Assembly (NCBI RefSeq): GCF_015710575.1
Contig: NZ_CP065373.1
Coordinates: forward strand, 4,030,001 to 4,094,000
Direction of reading: 5' to 3'
From: Mycolicibacterium mengxianglii
Lineage (GTDB): Bacteria > Actinomycetota > Actinomycetes > Mycobacteriales > Mycobacteriaceae
Length of the DNA: 64,000 bases
The position numbers and the translations under genes were made by a program. How positions within the stretch are numbered: position 1 is the first letter of the stretch; each line of letters starts with the position of its first letter. Below are positions 54,551-64,000 of this stretch, in pieces. Under the pieces are notes generated by a model. The model saw only the letters and a program-made list of their open reading frames with translations, was not told the origin of the DNA and made no database searches.

Positions 54551-54670
54551 CGCCGCGTTCCCGCGGATCCAGTTACGGACCACACCGCGAGTGAACGCCC
54601 CTCTTACTGGTGTTTCTGCGCGAATACCGACGCGCATTTCACCCGCTGGCACCCCGTCGCCTCTGTGCGA

Positions 54671-54676
54671 TAAGGT
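54671..54676 (+). promoter_or_regulatory. -10 box for the metC riboswitch transcript
   Basis: TAAGGT lies 7 nt before the first paired base of the SAM-IV aptamer (54684), placing the transcription start at about 54683. No clear -35 element is seen. Confidence 0.5.
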
Positions 54677-54683
54677 GCTAATC

Positions 54684-54820
54684 GGTCATGAGTGTCAGCG
54701 CTAAGCCCCGGCTTGCTGGCCGGCAACCCTCCAACCGCGGTGGGGTGCCCCGGGAGACGACCAGGTTGAGTAGCCGACTGGGAATTCGAAAAACAGTCGG
54801 CCACACGGCAAGCGCGGGTC
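54684..54820 (+). ncRNA. SAM-IV riboswitch controlling metC
   Basis: The sequence closely follows the actinobacterial SAM-IV aptamer. The 5' P1 strand GGTCATGAGTG pairs with the GACGACC region. Conserved core segments GCTAAGCCCCGGCTTGCTGG, CCGGCAACCCTCCAACCGCG and GTGGGGTGCCCCGGG follow, then CAGGTTGAGTAG. The 3' end CGGCAAGCGCGGGTC supplies the pseudoknot strand. P5 is an 8-bp hairpin, GCCGACTG (54773-54780) with CAGTCGGC (54794-54801), with a longer loop than in the studied Mycobacterium sp. MCS version as I recall it. Binding of S-adenosylmethionine should repress metC. Confidence 0.9.
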
Positions 54821-54883
54821 CGGCATGGGACGGGCCCCAACCTGATGGAGGCCCGAAATTTCGCGTAGCTGTCGCTGACTTGA

Positions 54884-56287
<1,404 letters not shown>

Positions 56288-56301
56288 GCGAGGAGTGTGC
56301 C

Positions 56302-57423
56302 ATGACGATCTCGCCTGAATTGACCGCCACGCTGCCCGCCGAGGGTGAAGTCGGAGTCATCGACATCGGATCACTGACGCTGGAGAGCGGCGTGGTGCTC
56401 ACCGACGTCAGCATCGCCGTGCAGCGGTGGGGCGAACTCTCCCCCGCCCGCGACAACGTGGTGATGGTGCTCCACGCCCTGACCGGCGACTCCCACATCA
56501 CCGGTCCGGCCGGCCCCGGGCATCCCACCCCTGGCTGGTGGGACGGCGTGGCCGGGCCAGGCGCGCCGATCGACACCGACCGGTGGTGCGCGATCTCGAC
56601 CAACGTCCTGGGCGGATGTCGTGGGTCCACCGGGCCCAGCTCGTTGGCCCGCGACGGAAAGCCTTGGGGTTCGCGGTTTCCGGTGATCTCGGTCCGCGAT
56701 CAGGTGGCCGCCGATGTGGCCGCATTGGCCGCGCTGGGGATCACCGAGGTGGCCGCGGTGGTCGGTGGCTCGATGGGCGGCGCCCGGGCGCTGGAATGGA
56801 TTGTCAGCCAACCCGATTCGGTGCGGGCCGCGCTGATCCTGGCAGTGGGTGCGCGTGCCACCGCAGACCAGATCGGCACCCAGTGCTCGCAGGTCGCGGC
56901 CATCAAGGCCGATCCCGACTGGCAGTCCGGCGACTATCACGGCACCGGCCGCACGCCGGATGCCGGCCTGCAGATCGCCCGTCGGTTCGCCCACCTCACC
57001 TACCGCGGCGAGGTGGAACTCGATACCCGGTTCGCCAACGACCCGCAGGGCGACGAAAACCCGTTGGCCGGTGGCCGGTACGCCGTGCAGAGCTACCTGG
57101 AACACCAAGGCGGGAAGCTTTTGGCACGGTTCGATGCTGGAAGCTACGTGGTGCTCAGCGATGCGTTGTCCAATCATGACGTCGGCCGCGGCCGGGGCGG
57201 GGTGGCGGCAGCCCTGAAGTCCTGTCCCGTACCGACGGTGGTCGGGGGAATCACCTCCGATCGGCTGTACCCGCTGCGGCTGCAGCAGGAGATCGCCGAC
57301 CTGCTGCCGGGCTGCGACGGCCTGGAGGTGGTCGACTCCATCTACGGCCACGACGGGTTCCTGGTGGAGACCGAGGCGGTCGGCCAGCTGGTCCGCCGAG
57401 CCTTGGCGTTGGCCGCGCGGTGA
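56302..57423 (+). CDS. metX: Homoserine O-acetyltransferase
   Basis: Acetylates homoserine with acetyl-CoA, the committing step of methionine synthesis. 373 residues, alpha/beta hydrolase fold. The nucleophile is in [14 protein letters not shown] (about residue 158); the acid/base residues are in [12 protein letters not shown] and YGHDGFLVE (His). [12 protein letters not shown] and [14 protein letters not shown] are MetX blocks. ATG 56302 follows GAGGAG; a TTG at 56284 overlaps metC and is less likely. It corresponds to Rv3341 (metA/metX). Confidence 0.95.
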   Translation: MTISPELTATLPAEGEVGVIDIGSLTLESGVVLTDVSIAVQRWGELSPARDNVVMVLHALTGDSHITGPAGPGHPTPGWWDGVAGPGAPIDTDRWCAISTNVLGGCRGSTGPSSLARDGKPWGSRFPVISVRDQVAADVAALAALGITEVAAVVGGSMGGARALEWIVSQPDSVRAALILAVGARATADQIGTQCSQVAAIKADPDWQSGDYHGTGRTPDAGLQIARRFAHLTYRGEVELDTRFANDPQGDENPLAGGRYAVQSYLEHQGGKLLARFDAGSYVVLSDALSNHDVGRGRGGVAAALKSCPVPTVVGGITSDRLYPLRLQQEIADLLPGCDGLEVVDSIYGHDGFLVETEAVGQLVRRALALAAR

Positions 57424-58172
57424 GCGGGTCCAACAGGTCCTCCAGCTCGTGGCAGGAGTTGTCGCTGTCATTCGGCGCCGCGGCCGCGGCCTATGAACGC
57501 GGCCGGCCGTCGTATCCGCCCGAGGCGATCGACTGGCTGCTGCCTGACGGCGCCCGGACGGTGCTCGACCTCGGCGCAGGTACCGGCAAGCTGACCACCC
57601 GGCTGGTGGAGCGCGGTTTGGATGTCATCGCCGTCGATCCCCTTGCCGAGATGCTCGAATTGCTCAGTGCTGCGCTGCCCGACACCCCCGCGCTGTTGGG
57701 CACCGCCGAGGAGATCCCGCTGGCCGACAACAGCGTCGACGCAGTGCTCGTCGCGCAGGCCTGGCACTGGGTGGATCCAGAGCGTGCCATCCCCGAGGTG
57801 GCGCGGGTGCTACGCCCGGGCGGACGGCTGGGGCTGGTGTGGAACAGCCGCGACGAGCGACTCGGTTGGGTCAAGGACCTGGGTCGCATCATCGGCCACG
57901 AGCATGACCCGTTCAACCATGAGGTGAGCCTGCCTGCGCCGTTCGGCGACATCGAGCGCAAACACTTCGAGTGGACCAGTTACCTGACTCCGCAAGCATT
58001 GATCGATCTCGTCGCATCCCGCAGTTACTGCATCACCTCACCCGACGAGGTCCGCACCCGCACCCTCGACCAGGTGCGCGAACTACTGGCCACCCATCCG
58101 GCGCTGGCCAACTCGAGCGGGTTGGCGTTGCCCTACGTGACCGTCGGGATCCGGGCCACCCTCAAGAACTAG
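57420..58172 (+). CDS. SAM-dependent methyltransferase (Rv3342-like)
   Basis: A 250-residue class I methyltransferase. The start is GTG overlapping the metX stop (GTGA). Motif I is [16 protein letters not shown] (about 46-61), with VDPLAEML, the post-motif Asp [12 protein letters not shown], and [14 protein letters not shown]. The N-terminal [16 protein letters not shown] is typical of UbiE/TAM-like small-molecule methyltransferases. It is third in metC-metX-Rv3342, as in M. tuberculosis, and so is probably under the same riboswitch. The acceptor is unknown. Confidence 0.9.
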   Translation: MSGSNRSSSSWQELSLSFGAAAAAYERGRPSYPPEAIDWLLPDGARTVLDLGAGTGKLTTRLVERGLDVIAVDPLAEMLELLSAALPDTPALLGTAEEIPLADNSVDAVLVAQAWHWVDPERAIPEVARVLRPGGRLGLVWNSRDERLGWVKDLGRIIGHEHDPFNHEVSLPAPFGDIERKHFEWTSYLTPQALIDLVASRSYCITSPDEVRTRTLDQVRELLATHPALANSSGLALPYVTVGIRATLKN

Positions 58173-58398
58173 TGGCCCGGCGGGCGGCGTCCAGCTCATT
58201 GAGCAGAAGGCCGAAACCGTTGGCGCGCATACTGACCCGCAGCGGTGGACTGGGGTCGTGATAGTCGAGCCAGTGCCGCAGCACCGACTGCTGCTGGTGT
58301 GCCGACTGCGCCTCGATGTGCAGGAGATGCAGCAGACGCGGCAGAGTGTTCGGCGGACCCGGTTCGCCCGCCGCAGTTATTGCCAGTAATGCCCCCAT
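58162..58398 (-). CDS. Small hypothetical protein
   Basis: A possible 78-residue protein from ATG 58398, convergent with the methyltransferase gene and overlapping it by 11 bp. It is rich in Leu/His/Gln (LLHLLHIEAQSAHQQQSVLRHWLDYHD) and shows no domain that I recognise. No Shine-Dalgarno precedes the ATG. Coding is supported only by the open frame in an otherwise gene-free gap and by a protein-like composition. Confidence 0.45.
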   Translation of the reverse strand: MGALLAITAAGEPGPPNTLPRLLHLLHIEAQSAHQQQSVLRHWLDYHDPSPPLRVSMRANGFGLLLNELDAARRATSS

Positions 58399-58454
58399 GG
58401 AGGCATTTTACGGACGTGCGGGGACCCGCGGTGGCGGATTTGACGTCCGAATCC

Positions 58455-58736
58455 TCAGCTGGTGCCGAGCGGGTCGATGGTCCAGGCGATGTAGATGACT
58501 GCCGCGCTGACGGCGGAGGTGGTGACCAGGTCGATGCCCTTGGTGCGCACGGCCAGCAGCCCCGCCCGGTCATCGGGCAGCGTGAGCCGCAGTCCTGCCG
58601 CGACTCCCACGGCGATGCCGAGCAGCAGCGCGCCGCGGCGCCAGAAGCCGGCGGCTACCAGGACGAAGGCCGCGACGAAGATCAGCCCGACCACCAGGAT
58701 CGGCCACTGAGCGCGTAACGCGGACCGCAGCGTCAC
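58455..58736 (-). CDS. DUF3017 membrane protein (Rv3355c-like)
   Basis: A 93-residue protein from the GTG at 58736, which overlaps the folD stop (GTGA). It has three hydrophobic helices: [36 protein letters not shown] and [14 protein letters not shown]. The short charged loop [18 protein letters not shown] between helices two and three is typical of DUF3017. Function is unknown. The folD-DUF3017 coupling is the same as in M. tuberculosis Rv3356c-Rv3355c. Confidence 0.85.
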   Translation of the reverse strand: MTLRSALRAQWPILVVGLIFVAAFVLVAAGFWRRGALLLGIAVGVAAGLRLTLPDDRAGLLAVRTKGIDLVTTSAVSAAVIYIAWTIDPLGTS

Positions 58737-59581
58737 CGCGCTTCTTCTGCCCGTTCCACCACATTCGTCAGCAGAAAGGCCCGGGTCAGCGGGCCGACGC
58801 CACCAGGGTTGGGCGAGACGTGGCCGGCCACCTCCCACACGTCGGGGTGCACATCCCCGGTCAGCTTGCCGTCGACCCGGCTCACCCCGACATCCACCAC
58901 GGCCGCACCCGGCTTGACCATGTCGGCGGTCACCATGTGCGGCACACCGACGGCGGCGACGATGATGTCGGCCTGCCGGGTCAGCGTGGGAAGGTCACGG
59001 GTTCCGGTGTGGCACAACGTGACCGTCGCGTTCTCGGAGCGACGGGTGAGCAGCAGTCCCAGCGGGCGCCCGACGGTCACGCCGCGGCCGATCACCACCA
59101 CGTGCGCCCCGGCGATGGGAACTTCGAAGCGTCGCAGCAGTGCCACGATGCCGCGCGGCGTGCACGGCAGCGGTGCCGGTTCGTTGAGCACCAGCCGGCC
59201 GAGGTTGGTGGGGTGCAAGCCGTCGGCGTCCTTGTCCGGGTCGACGCGCTCGAGTGCGGCGTTCTCGTCCAACTGCTTCGGCAGTGGCAGCTGCACGATG
59301 TAACCGGTGCAGTCGGGATTGGCGTTGAGCTCGTCGATGGTCTCGTCGAGCTTGGCCTGGCTGATGTCGGCGGGCAGGTCGCGCCGAATCGAAGTGATGC
59401 CGACCTTGGCGCAATCAGCGTGCTTGCCCCGCACGTAGGCCTGTGAGCCGGGGTCGTCGCCCACCAGGATCGTGCCCAGGCCCGGCGTACGCCCGGCCGC
59501 GGTCAATGCCGTCACCCGTTCCTTGAGGTCGACGAAAATCTCGTCGCGCGTCGCCTTGCCGTCCAGAACCGTTGCAGCCAC
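58733..59581 (-). CDS. folD: Methylenetetrahydrofolate dehydrogenase/cyclohydrolase
   Basis: A bifunctional one-carbon enzyme interconverting 5,10-methylene-THF and 10-formyl-THF. 282 residues. GTG 59581 ([14 protein letters not shown]) matches the N-terminus of M. tuberculosis FolD; a start at 59611 is less likely. Motifs: [18 protein letters not shown] (Tyr and Lys of the active site), [14 protein letters not shown], and [18 protein letters not shown] (NADP site). The C-terminal [17 protein letters not shown] is the family signature. Confidence 0.95.
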   Translation of the reverse strand: MAATVLDGKATRDEIFVDLKERVTALTAAGRTPGLGTILVGDDPGSQAYVRGKHADCAKVGITSIRRDLPADISQAKLDETIDELNANPDCTGYIVQLPLPKQLDENAALERVDPDKDADGLHPTNLGRLVLNEPAPLPCTPRGIVALLRRFEVPIAGAHVVVIGRGVTVGRPLGLLLTRRSENATVTLCHTGTRDLPTLTRQADIIVAAVGVPHMVTADMVKPGAAVVDVGVSRVDGKLTGDVHPDVWEVAGHVSPNPGGVGPLTRAFLLTNVVERAEEAR

Positions 59582-59652
59582 CCGGCCATTGTTCCATCCG
59601 CGCGCAAACAACTCGTTGACACCACCGCCCGCAACGTGTTGAGGTTCGAAGT

Positions 59653-60855
59653 ATGAACACCAGCCCAGATGTGTTCAGTCCCGCGAAGCTCGGGCCTTTG
59701 ACGTTGCGCAACCGCATCATCAAGGCGGCGACCTTCGAGGCCGCGACCCCTGACGCCGTGGTGACTGACGACCTGATCAACTACCACCGCCGCCCCGCCG
59801 CCGGCGGAATCGGCATGACCACGGTCGCCTACTGCGCGGTCGCCCCGGGCGGGCGCACCGACGGCTGGCAGATCTGGATGCGCCCCGAAGCGGTCCCGGG
59901 CCTGCGCAGGCTCACCGACGCGATCCACGCCGAGGGCGCGGCCGTCAGCGCGCAGATCGGCCATGCCGGCCCCGTCGCCAACTCCCGCACCAACAAGGCC
60001 AAGGCGCTGGCGCCGGTGCGGTTCTTCAACCCGCTGTCGATGCGCTTCGCCAAAAAGGCCAGCCGCGAGGACATCGCCGAGGTCACCGCGGCGCACGCCA
60101 ACGCGGCGCGGCTGGCGATCGACTCCGGATTCGACGCCGTCGAGGTCCACCTGGGCCACAACTACCTGGCCAGCTCATTCCTGAGCCCGCTGATCAACAA
60201 GCGCAAAGACGAATACGGCGGATCGCTGGAGAACCGGGCCAAGGTCGCACGCGGCGTGGTGCGGGCTGTCCGGGATGCCGTCGACAAGCACGGGGCGAAA
60301 CAGATCGCGGTGACCGCGAAGCTCAACATGACCGACGGGATACGTGCGGGGATCCCCATCGAGGAGTCGTTGCAGACCGCCAAGTGGCTCGAGGAGGACG
60401 GCGGCCTCGACGCCCTGGAGCTCACTGCCGGCAGCTCGCTGGTGAACCCGCTGTACCTGTTCCACGGCGACGCGCCCGTCAAGGAGTTCGCCAGTGCGTT
60501 CAAGCCGCCGCTGAGCTGGGGCATCCGGATGACCGGCAAAAAGTTCTTCCGCGAATACCCCTACCGGGAGGCGTTCCTGCTGGACAAGGCCAGGCAGTTC
60601 CGGGCCGAACTCACCATGCCGCTGATCCTGCTGGGCGGCATCACCAACCGCGAGACCATGGATCTGGCGATGGCCGAGGGCTTCGAATTCGTGGCGATGG
60701 GCCGGGCACTGCTGGCAGAACCCGATCTGATCAACCGGATCAGAGACGAGGACGAAGTGGGCTCGGTGCGGTCGTTGTGCACCCACTGCAACAAGTGCAT
60801 GGCGACGATCTACAGCCACACGCACTGCGTGTTGACGGGGGCACCGGACCGCTGA
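59653..60855 (+). CDS. NADH:flavin oxidoreductase, old-yellow-enzyme family (Rv3359-like)
   Basis: A 400-residue FMN-dependent TIM-barrel protein. FMN contacts: [28 protein letters not shown], and [33 protein letters not shown] (the HxxN and RxDxYGGS-like block, quoted in pieces: [24 protein letters not shown]). The C-terminal phosphate site is [10 protein letters not shown]...[23 protein letters not shown] near the end may bind a metal or Fe-S cluster; the long 2,4-dienoyl-CoA-reductase C-domain is absent. Position fits Rv3359. Substrate unknown. Confidence 0.88.
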   Translation: MNTSPDVFSPAKLGPLTLRNRIIKAATFEAATPDAVVTDDLINYHRRPAAGGIGMTTVAYCAVAPGGRTDGWQIWMRPEAVPGLRRLTDAIHAEGAAVSAQIGHAGPVANSRTNKAKALAPVRFFNPLSMRFAKKASREDIAEVTAAHANAARLAIDSGFDAVEVHLGHNYLASSFLSPLINKRKDEYGGSLENRAKVARGVVRAVRDAVDKHGAKQIAVTAKLNMTDGIRAGIPIEESLQTAKWLEEDGGLDALELTAGSSLVNPLYLFHGDAPVKEFASAFKPPLSWGIRMTGKKFFREYPYREAFLLDKARQFRAELTMPLILLGGITNRETMDLAMAEGFEFVAMGRALLAEPDLINRIRDEDEVGSVRSLCTHCNKCMATIYSHTHCVLTGAPDR

Positions 60856-60938
60856 GGTCGGGCCCCGCCTGGCACCTGGCGGGTATTCCATTGCCCCCAA
60901 CCGCGCGTCGTCGTAGGCCTCCACGAACCCCTTACCGT

Positions 60939-60944
60939 TAGAGT
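60939..60944 (+). promoter_or_regulatory. -10 box for leaderless FHA/ABC gene
   Basis: TAGAGT ends 7 nt before the ATG at 60952, with no Shine-Dalgarno in between. Inferred from spacing. Confidence 0.45.
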
Positions 60945-60951
60945 TGTCGCG

Positions 60952-63561
60952 ATGTCACGACCAGTCGCCCCCGCACTGACCGTTCGGCACGACGGGTCTT
61001 CGCGAACCTTCGCCGCGGGCAATGATGTTGTTGTCGGCCGGGATCTGCGCGCAGACGTACGTATCGCGCATCCCCTGATCTCGCGTGCGCATCTGGTGCT
61101 GCGGTTCGATCACGGCCGCTGGCTGGCGATCGACAACGGTTCGCTCAACGGCATGTTCGTCAACAACCGCCGGGTGTCCAACGTCGAACTGCACGACGGG
61201 ACGACGTTGAACATCGGCAACCCGGACGGGCCGCGGTTGGAGTTCGAGGTGGGCCGGCACACCGGTTCGGTCGGGATGCCACCGCAGACAGCCGCGGTTC
61301 CGGCGGCCTCGCGAACCGGCACGAGTCCGTCGCCGTATCAGCCGCAATACCCCACCGGCGGCTCCTGGGCCGGAATGCCGGCGCCGGCGCCCCGGCCGTC
61401 CGGCTACCAGGGCCCACCTCCGCACTACCCGACGGGCGCGCGGCCCCAGGCGCCATACCCTCCGTCCAGCCAACCGCCGAGCACCTCGCAGCCGACGGCG
61501 CGGCCACCGGCGTCCGGAGCGATGCCGACCCAGATGGGGCCCACGGCGATCCCGCCGAAGTCCTCTGACGGGTCGAACCTGGCGACCAGCATGCTGAAGA
61601 TCCTGCGGCCCGGCAGAGCGCCCGAGGTGCCGTCGGGCGGCATCAAGATCGGCCGGGCCACCGACAACGACATCGTCATTCCCGATGTGCTGGCCTCCCG
61701 CCATCACGCCACCTTGGTGCCGGTCCCCGATCGGCCAGGGACCGCCGAAATTGTCGACAACCGCAGCATCAACGGCACCTTCGTCAACGGCACCCGCGTC
61801 GACCAGGCGCCGCTGCGCGAAGGCGACGTGGTCACCATCGGCAACGTCGACCTGGTTTTCACCGGCGGCACGCTGGCCCGACGCTCGGAAACCCAGGCGG
61901 CGACCCGCACCGGCGGTCTCGAGGTCCGCGGCCTGACGTGGACCATCGAGGGCAACAAGACCCTGCTGGACAACATCTCCATCGACGCCCGGCCCGGCAC
62001 CCTGACCGCGATCATCGGCCCCTCGGGTGCCGGCAAGTCCACGTTCGCCAAGCAGGTCGCCGGACTCACCCACCCGACCGACGGCCGGGTGACCTTCGAG
62101 GGCCACGACATCCACGCCGAGTACGCCTCGCTGCGCTCCCGGATCGGCATGGTCCCCCAAGACGATGTGGTCCACGGCCAGCTGACGGTGAAGCAGGCGC
62201 TGATGTACGCCGCGGAGCTGCGGCTGCCGCCGGACACCACGAAGGAAGACCGCGAGCGCGTGGTCATGCAGGTCCTCGAGGAACTCGAGATGACCAAGCA
62301 CCTCGAGACCCGCGTGGACAAGCTCTCCGGCGGCCAGCGCAAGCGCGCCTCGGTCGCGCTCGAGCTGCTGACCGGGCCGTCGTTGCTGATCCTCGACGAA
62401 CCGACCTCCGGCCTCGACCCGGCACTGGACCGCCAGGTCATGACGATGCTGCGCCAGCTCGCCGACGCCGGACGTGTGGTGCTGGTGGTGACGCACTCGC
62501 TGACCTATCTCGATGTCTGCGATCAGGTGCTGCTGCTGGCTCCCGGCGGCAAGACCGCCTTCTACGGACCGCCGAGCCAGATCGGCGCCGAACTGGGCAC
62601 CACCAACTGGGCCGACATCTTCTCGACCGTCGCCGGCGACCCCGAAGAAGCGGGCCGGCGGTACTTGGCGCGCAGCGGTCCCCCGCCGCAAGCGGAAGCC
62701 TCATCCGCCCCCGCGGACATGGGTGAGCCGACCAGCACCAGTATTCGACGGCAGTTCTCGACGATCGCCCGGCGACAGATGCGGTTGACCATCTCCGACC
62801 GCGGCTACTTCATCTTCCTGGCGATACTGCCCTTCATCATGGGTGTGCTGTCGCTGTCGGTGCCCGGCACCGTCGGCTTCGGCGTCCCCGACCCGATGGG
62901 CGACGCTCCCAACGAGCCCGGCCAGATTCTGGTGCTGCTCAACGTCGGCGCGATCTTCATGGGTACCGCACTGACAGTCCGTGACCTCATCGGCGAGCGC
63001 GCCATCTTCCGTCGGGAGCAGGCAGTCGGGTTGTCGACGACGGCCTATCTGTTGGCCAAGGTGTGCATCTTCGCGGTGTTCGCGATCCTGCAGTCCTCGA
63101 TCGTCACGGCCATCACCATCGCCGGCAAGGGCGCTCCGACGCAGGGGTCGCTGTCATTCCTGAGCCCGACCGCCGAGCTGTTCGTCGTGATGGGCGCGAC
63201 GACGGTGACCGCGGCCATGGTCGGTCTGGCGTTGTCGGCGCTGGCGAAATCCAATGAGCAGATCATGCCGCTGCTGGTGGTCGCCGTCATGAGTCAGCTG
63301 GTGTTCTCCGGCGGCATGATCCCGGTGACGGACCGGCTGGTGCTCGATCAGCTCTCCTGGATCACGCCGGCCCGTTGGGGTTTCGCGGCGTCGGCGTCCA
63401 CGGTGGACCTGATCCACCTGGTGCCTGGCCCGCTGACACCCAAGGACTCACATTGGGAGCACACCGCGTCGGCCTGGTGGTTCGACATGGGGATGCTGGC
63501 GCTGTTGAGCGTGGGGTACCTGACGTTCGTCCGGTGGAAGATCCGGCTCAAGGCGGGCTAG
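60952..63561 (+). CDS. FHA-domain ABC transporter (Rv1747-like half-transporter)
   Basis: An 869-residue exporter with regulatory domains. FHA1 about 20-105 (VVVGRDLRADVRIAHPLISRAH and NGSLNGMFVN), a Pro/Gln-rich linker about 115-200, FHA2 about 215-300 (GRATDNDIVIPDVLASRHHA and NRSINGTFVN). The ABC domain about 320-560 has Walker A GPSGAGKST, signature LSGGQRKRASVAL, Walker B LLILDEPTSGLD and switch HSL. An ABC2 membrane domain with six helices follows. In M. tuberculosis, Rv1747's FHA domains bind Thr-phosphorylated sites set by PknF; the linker here is a likely phosphorylation region. Confidence 0.93.
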   Translation: MSRPVAPALTVRHDGSSRTFAAGNDVVVGRDLRADVRIAHPLISRAHLVLRFDHGRWLAIDNGSLNGMFVNNRRVSNVELHDGTTLNIGNPDGPRLEFEVGRHTGSVGMPPQTAAVPAASRTGTSPSPYQPQYPTGGSWAGMPAPAPRPSGYQGPPPHYPTGARPQAPYPPSSQPPSTSQPTARPPASGAMPTQMGPTAIPPKSSDGSNLATSMLKILRPGRAPEVPSGGIKIGRATDNDIVIPDVLASRHHATLVPVPDRPGTAEIVDNRSINGTFVNGTRVDQAPLREGDVVTIGNVDLVFTGGTLARRSETQAATRTGGLEVRGLTWTIEGNKTLLDNISIDARPGTLTAIIGPSGAGKSTFAKQVAGLTHPTDGRVTFEGHDIHAEYASLRSRIGMVPQDDVVHGQLTVKQALMYAAELRLPPDTTKEDRERVVMQVLEELEMTKHLETRVDKLSGGQRKRASVALELLTGPSLLILDEPTSGLDPALDRQVMTMLRQLADAGRVVLVVTHSLTYLDVCDQVLLLAPGGKTAFYGPPSQIGAELGTTNWADIFSTVAGDPEEAGRRYLARSGPPPQAEASSAPADMGEPTSTSIRRQFSTIARRQMRLTISDRGYFIFLAILPFIMGVLSLSVPGTVGFGVPDPMGDAPNEPGQILVLLNVGAIFMGTALTVRDLIGERAIFRREQAVGLSTTAYLLAKVCIFAVFAILQSSIVTAITIAGKGAPTQGSLSFLSPTAELFVVMGATTVTAAMVGLALSALAKSNEQIMPLLVVAVMSQLVFSGGMIPVTDRLVLDQLSWITPARWGFAASASTVDLIHLVPGPLTPKDSHWEHTASAWWFDMGMLALLSVGYLTFVRWKIRLKAG

Positions 63562-63573
63562 CCGTACTGACAC

Positions 63574-64000
63574 CTAGCCGCCGGCTCCGGAGTAGCCGTC
63601 GATGTGAGTGCCGGTCCGGTCGGTGCGTACCGCCAATAACACGCCCGGCGCTGCACCGATCCCGCGGACACTCCCCCAGGGTTGTGGGATTCGGGTCATC
63701 GGCGCGCAGGTCTGCCGGTCGAAGGACTGCAGCAGCGTCCCCGACTCCTGGGTCAGGTCGGTGAACATGTAGAGCACGAACTGGTCGGCCAGCCAACTCA
63801 CGTCGGTCCCGGAGTACGGCTGCTCTGGTACGCCTGCCGGCGTGCTACAGCGCGGCACTCCGTCCGGGCCGTACACCGTGCGCGCGGGATCGTCGTCGAC
63901 GCGACCGGCGAGGAACTCCGGAACGGACTCCGTGCTTGTGACAATCGAGTACGGCTGCACCTGGCTGGATCGCAGCGCTCCTTCGGCGCTCAGGTAACCG
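63574..64000 (-). CDS. Hypothetical protein, C-terminal part (runs out of window)
   Basis: The frame is open to the right edge (GYLSAEGALRSSQ precedes a GTG at 63960), so only about the last 142 residues are seen. Composition and spacing suggest a secreted or beta-rich protein: VSWLADQFVLYMFTDLTQES, LLQSFDRQTCAPMTRIP and VLLAVRTDRTGTHIDGYSG. Two cysteines. No family recognised. It is convergent with the FHA/ABC transporter, 12 bp away. Confidence 0.7.
   Translation of the reverse strand, partial: GYLSAEGALRSSQVQPYSIVTSTESVPEFLAGRVDDDPARTVYGPDGVPRCSTPAGVPEQPYSGTDVSWLADQFVLYMFTDLTQESGTLLQSFDRQTCAPMTRIPQPWGSVRGIGAAPGVLLAVRTDRTGTHIDGYSGAGG

Overview
The window reads as a chromosomal segment of a mycobacterium, most likely a fast-growing Mycolicibacterium. 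GC is high and coding is dense. The backbone follows the order known from the M. tuberculosis Rv3297-Rv3359 region: nei2, an RluA-type synthase, glpD2, lpdA, a gamma-glutamylcyclotransferase, amiA/amiB, a purine nucleoside phosphorylase, pmmB, upp, an Rv3311-like gene, add-deoA-cdd, sdhCDAB, dacB1, an Rv3335c-like membrane protein, trpS, metC-metX, an Rv3342-like methyltransferase, folD and an Rv3359-like oxidoreductase. No rRNA, tRNA, insertion sequence, prophage or CRISPR array was seen. Product names come from motifs and remembered family sequences, not from database searches.

Layout. 1-1.6 kb: end of a CN-hydrolase/glycosyltransferase pair resembling the tail of the MSMEG_0565-type (Nit1C) nitrogen cluster. 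1.8-4.9 kb: small secreted proteins, the DNA glycosylase and the pseudouridine synthase. 4.9-28.6 kb: central metabolism and nucleoside salvage, with three inserted regulator/effector modules (MFS/TetR, AbrB-type transporter/MarR, TetR-NmrA-cupin). 28.6-32.8 kb: small accessory genes, a frameshifted DUF559-type gene, and a family of intergenic inverted repeats. 32.9-48.7 kb: a large catabolic island. 48.9-64 kb: backbone again, including a SAM-IV riboswitch upstream of metC and an Rv1747-like FHA/ABC exporter.

The most interesting part is 35.45-43.42 kb, an apparent eight-gene operon: APC permease, two SDRs, an agmatinase-family ureohydrolase, a polysaccharide-deacetylase/PuuE-like hydrolase, a Rieske oxygenase, its flavin/2Fe-2S reductase and a PucR-type regulator. 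It is followed by fmdBA (formamidase), an aminoaldehyde dehydrogenase, an Lrp regulator and a class III aminotransferase. Together these suggest uptake of an N-rich, probably N-alkylated guanidino or heterocyclic compound, oxidative attack, ring or guanidine hydrolysis, and recovery of carbon and nitrogen. The substrate cannot be read from the sequence. The Rieske gene carries a 1-bp frameshift at a G5 tract, so the pathway is either broken in this strain or the base call is wrong.

Regulatory sequences stand out: a 16-bp perfect palindrome just before a MarR gene, tandem and inverted repeats before two TetR genes, several likely leaderless genes with a -10 box 6-8 nt before the start codon, an intrinsic terminator with a U tract, and tandem hairpin repeats at the end of the sdh operon.
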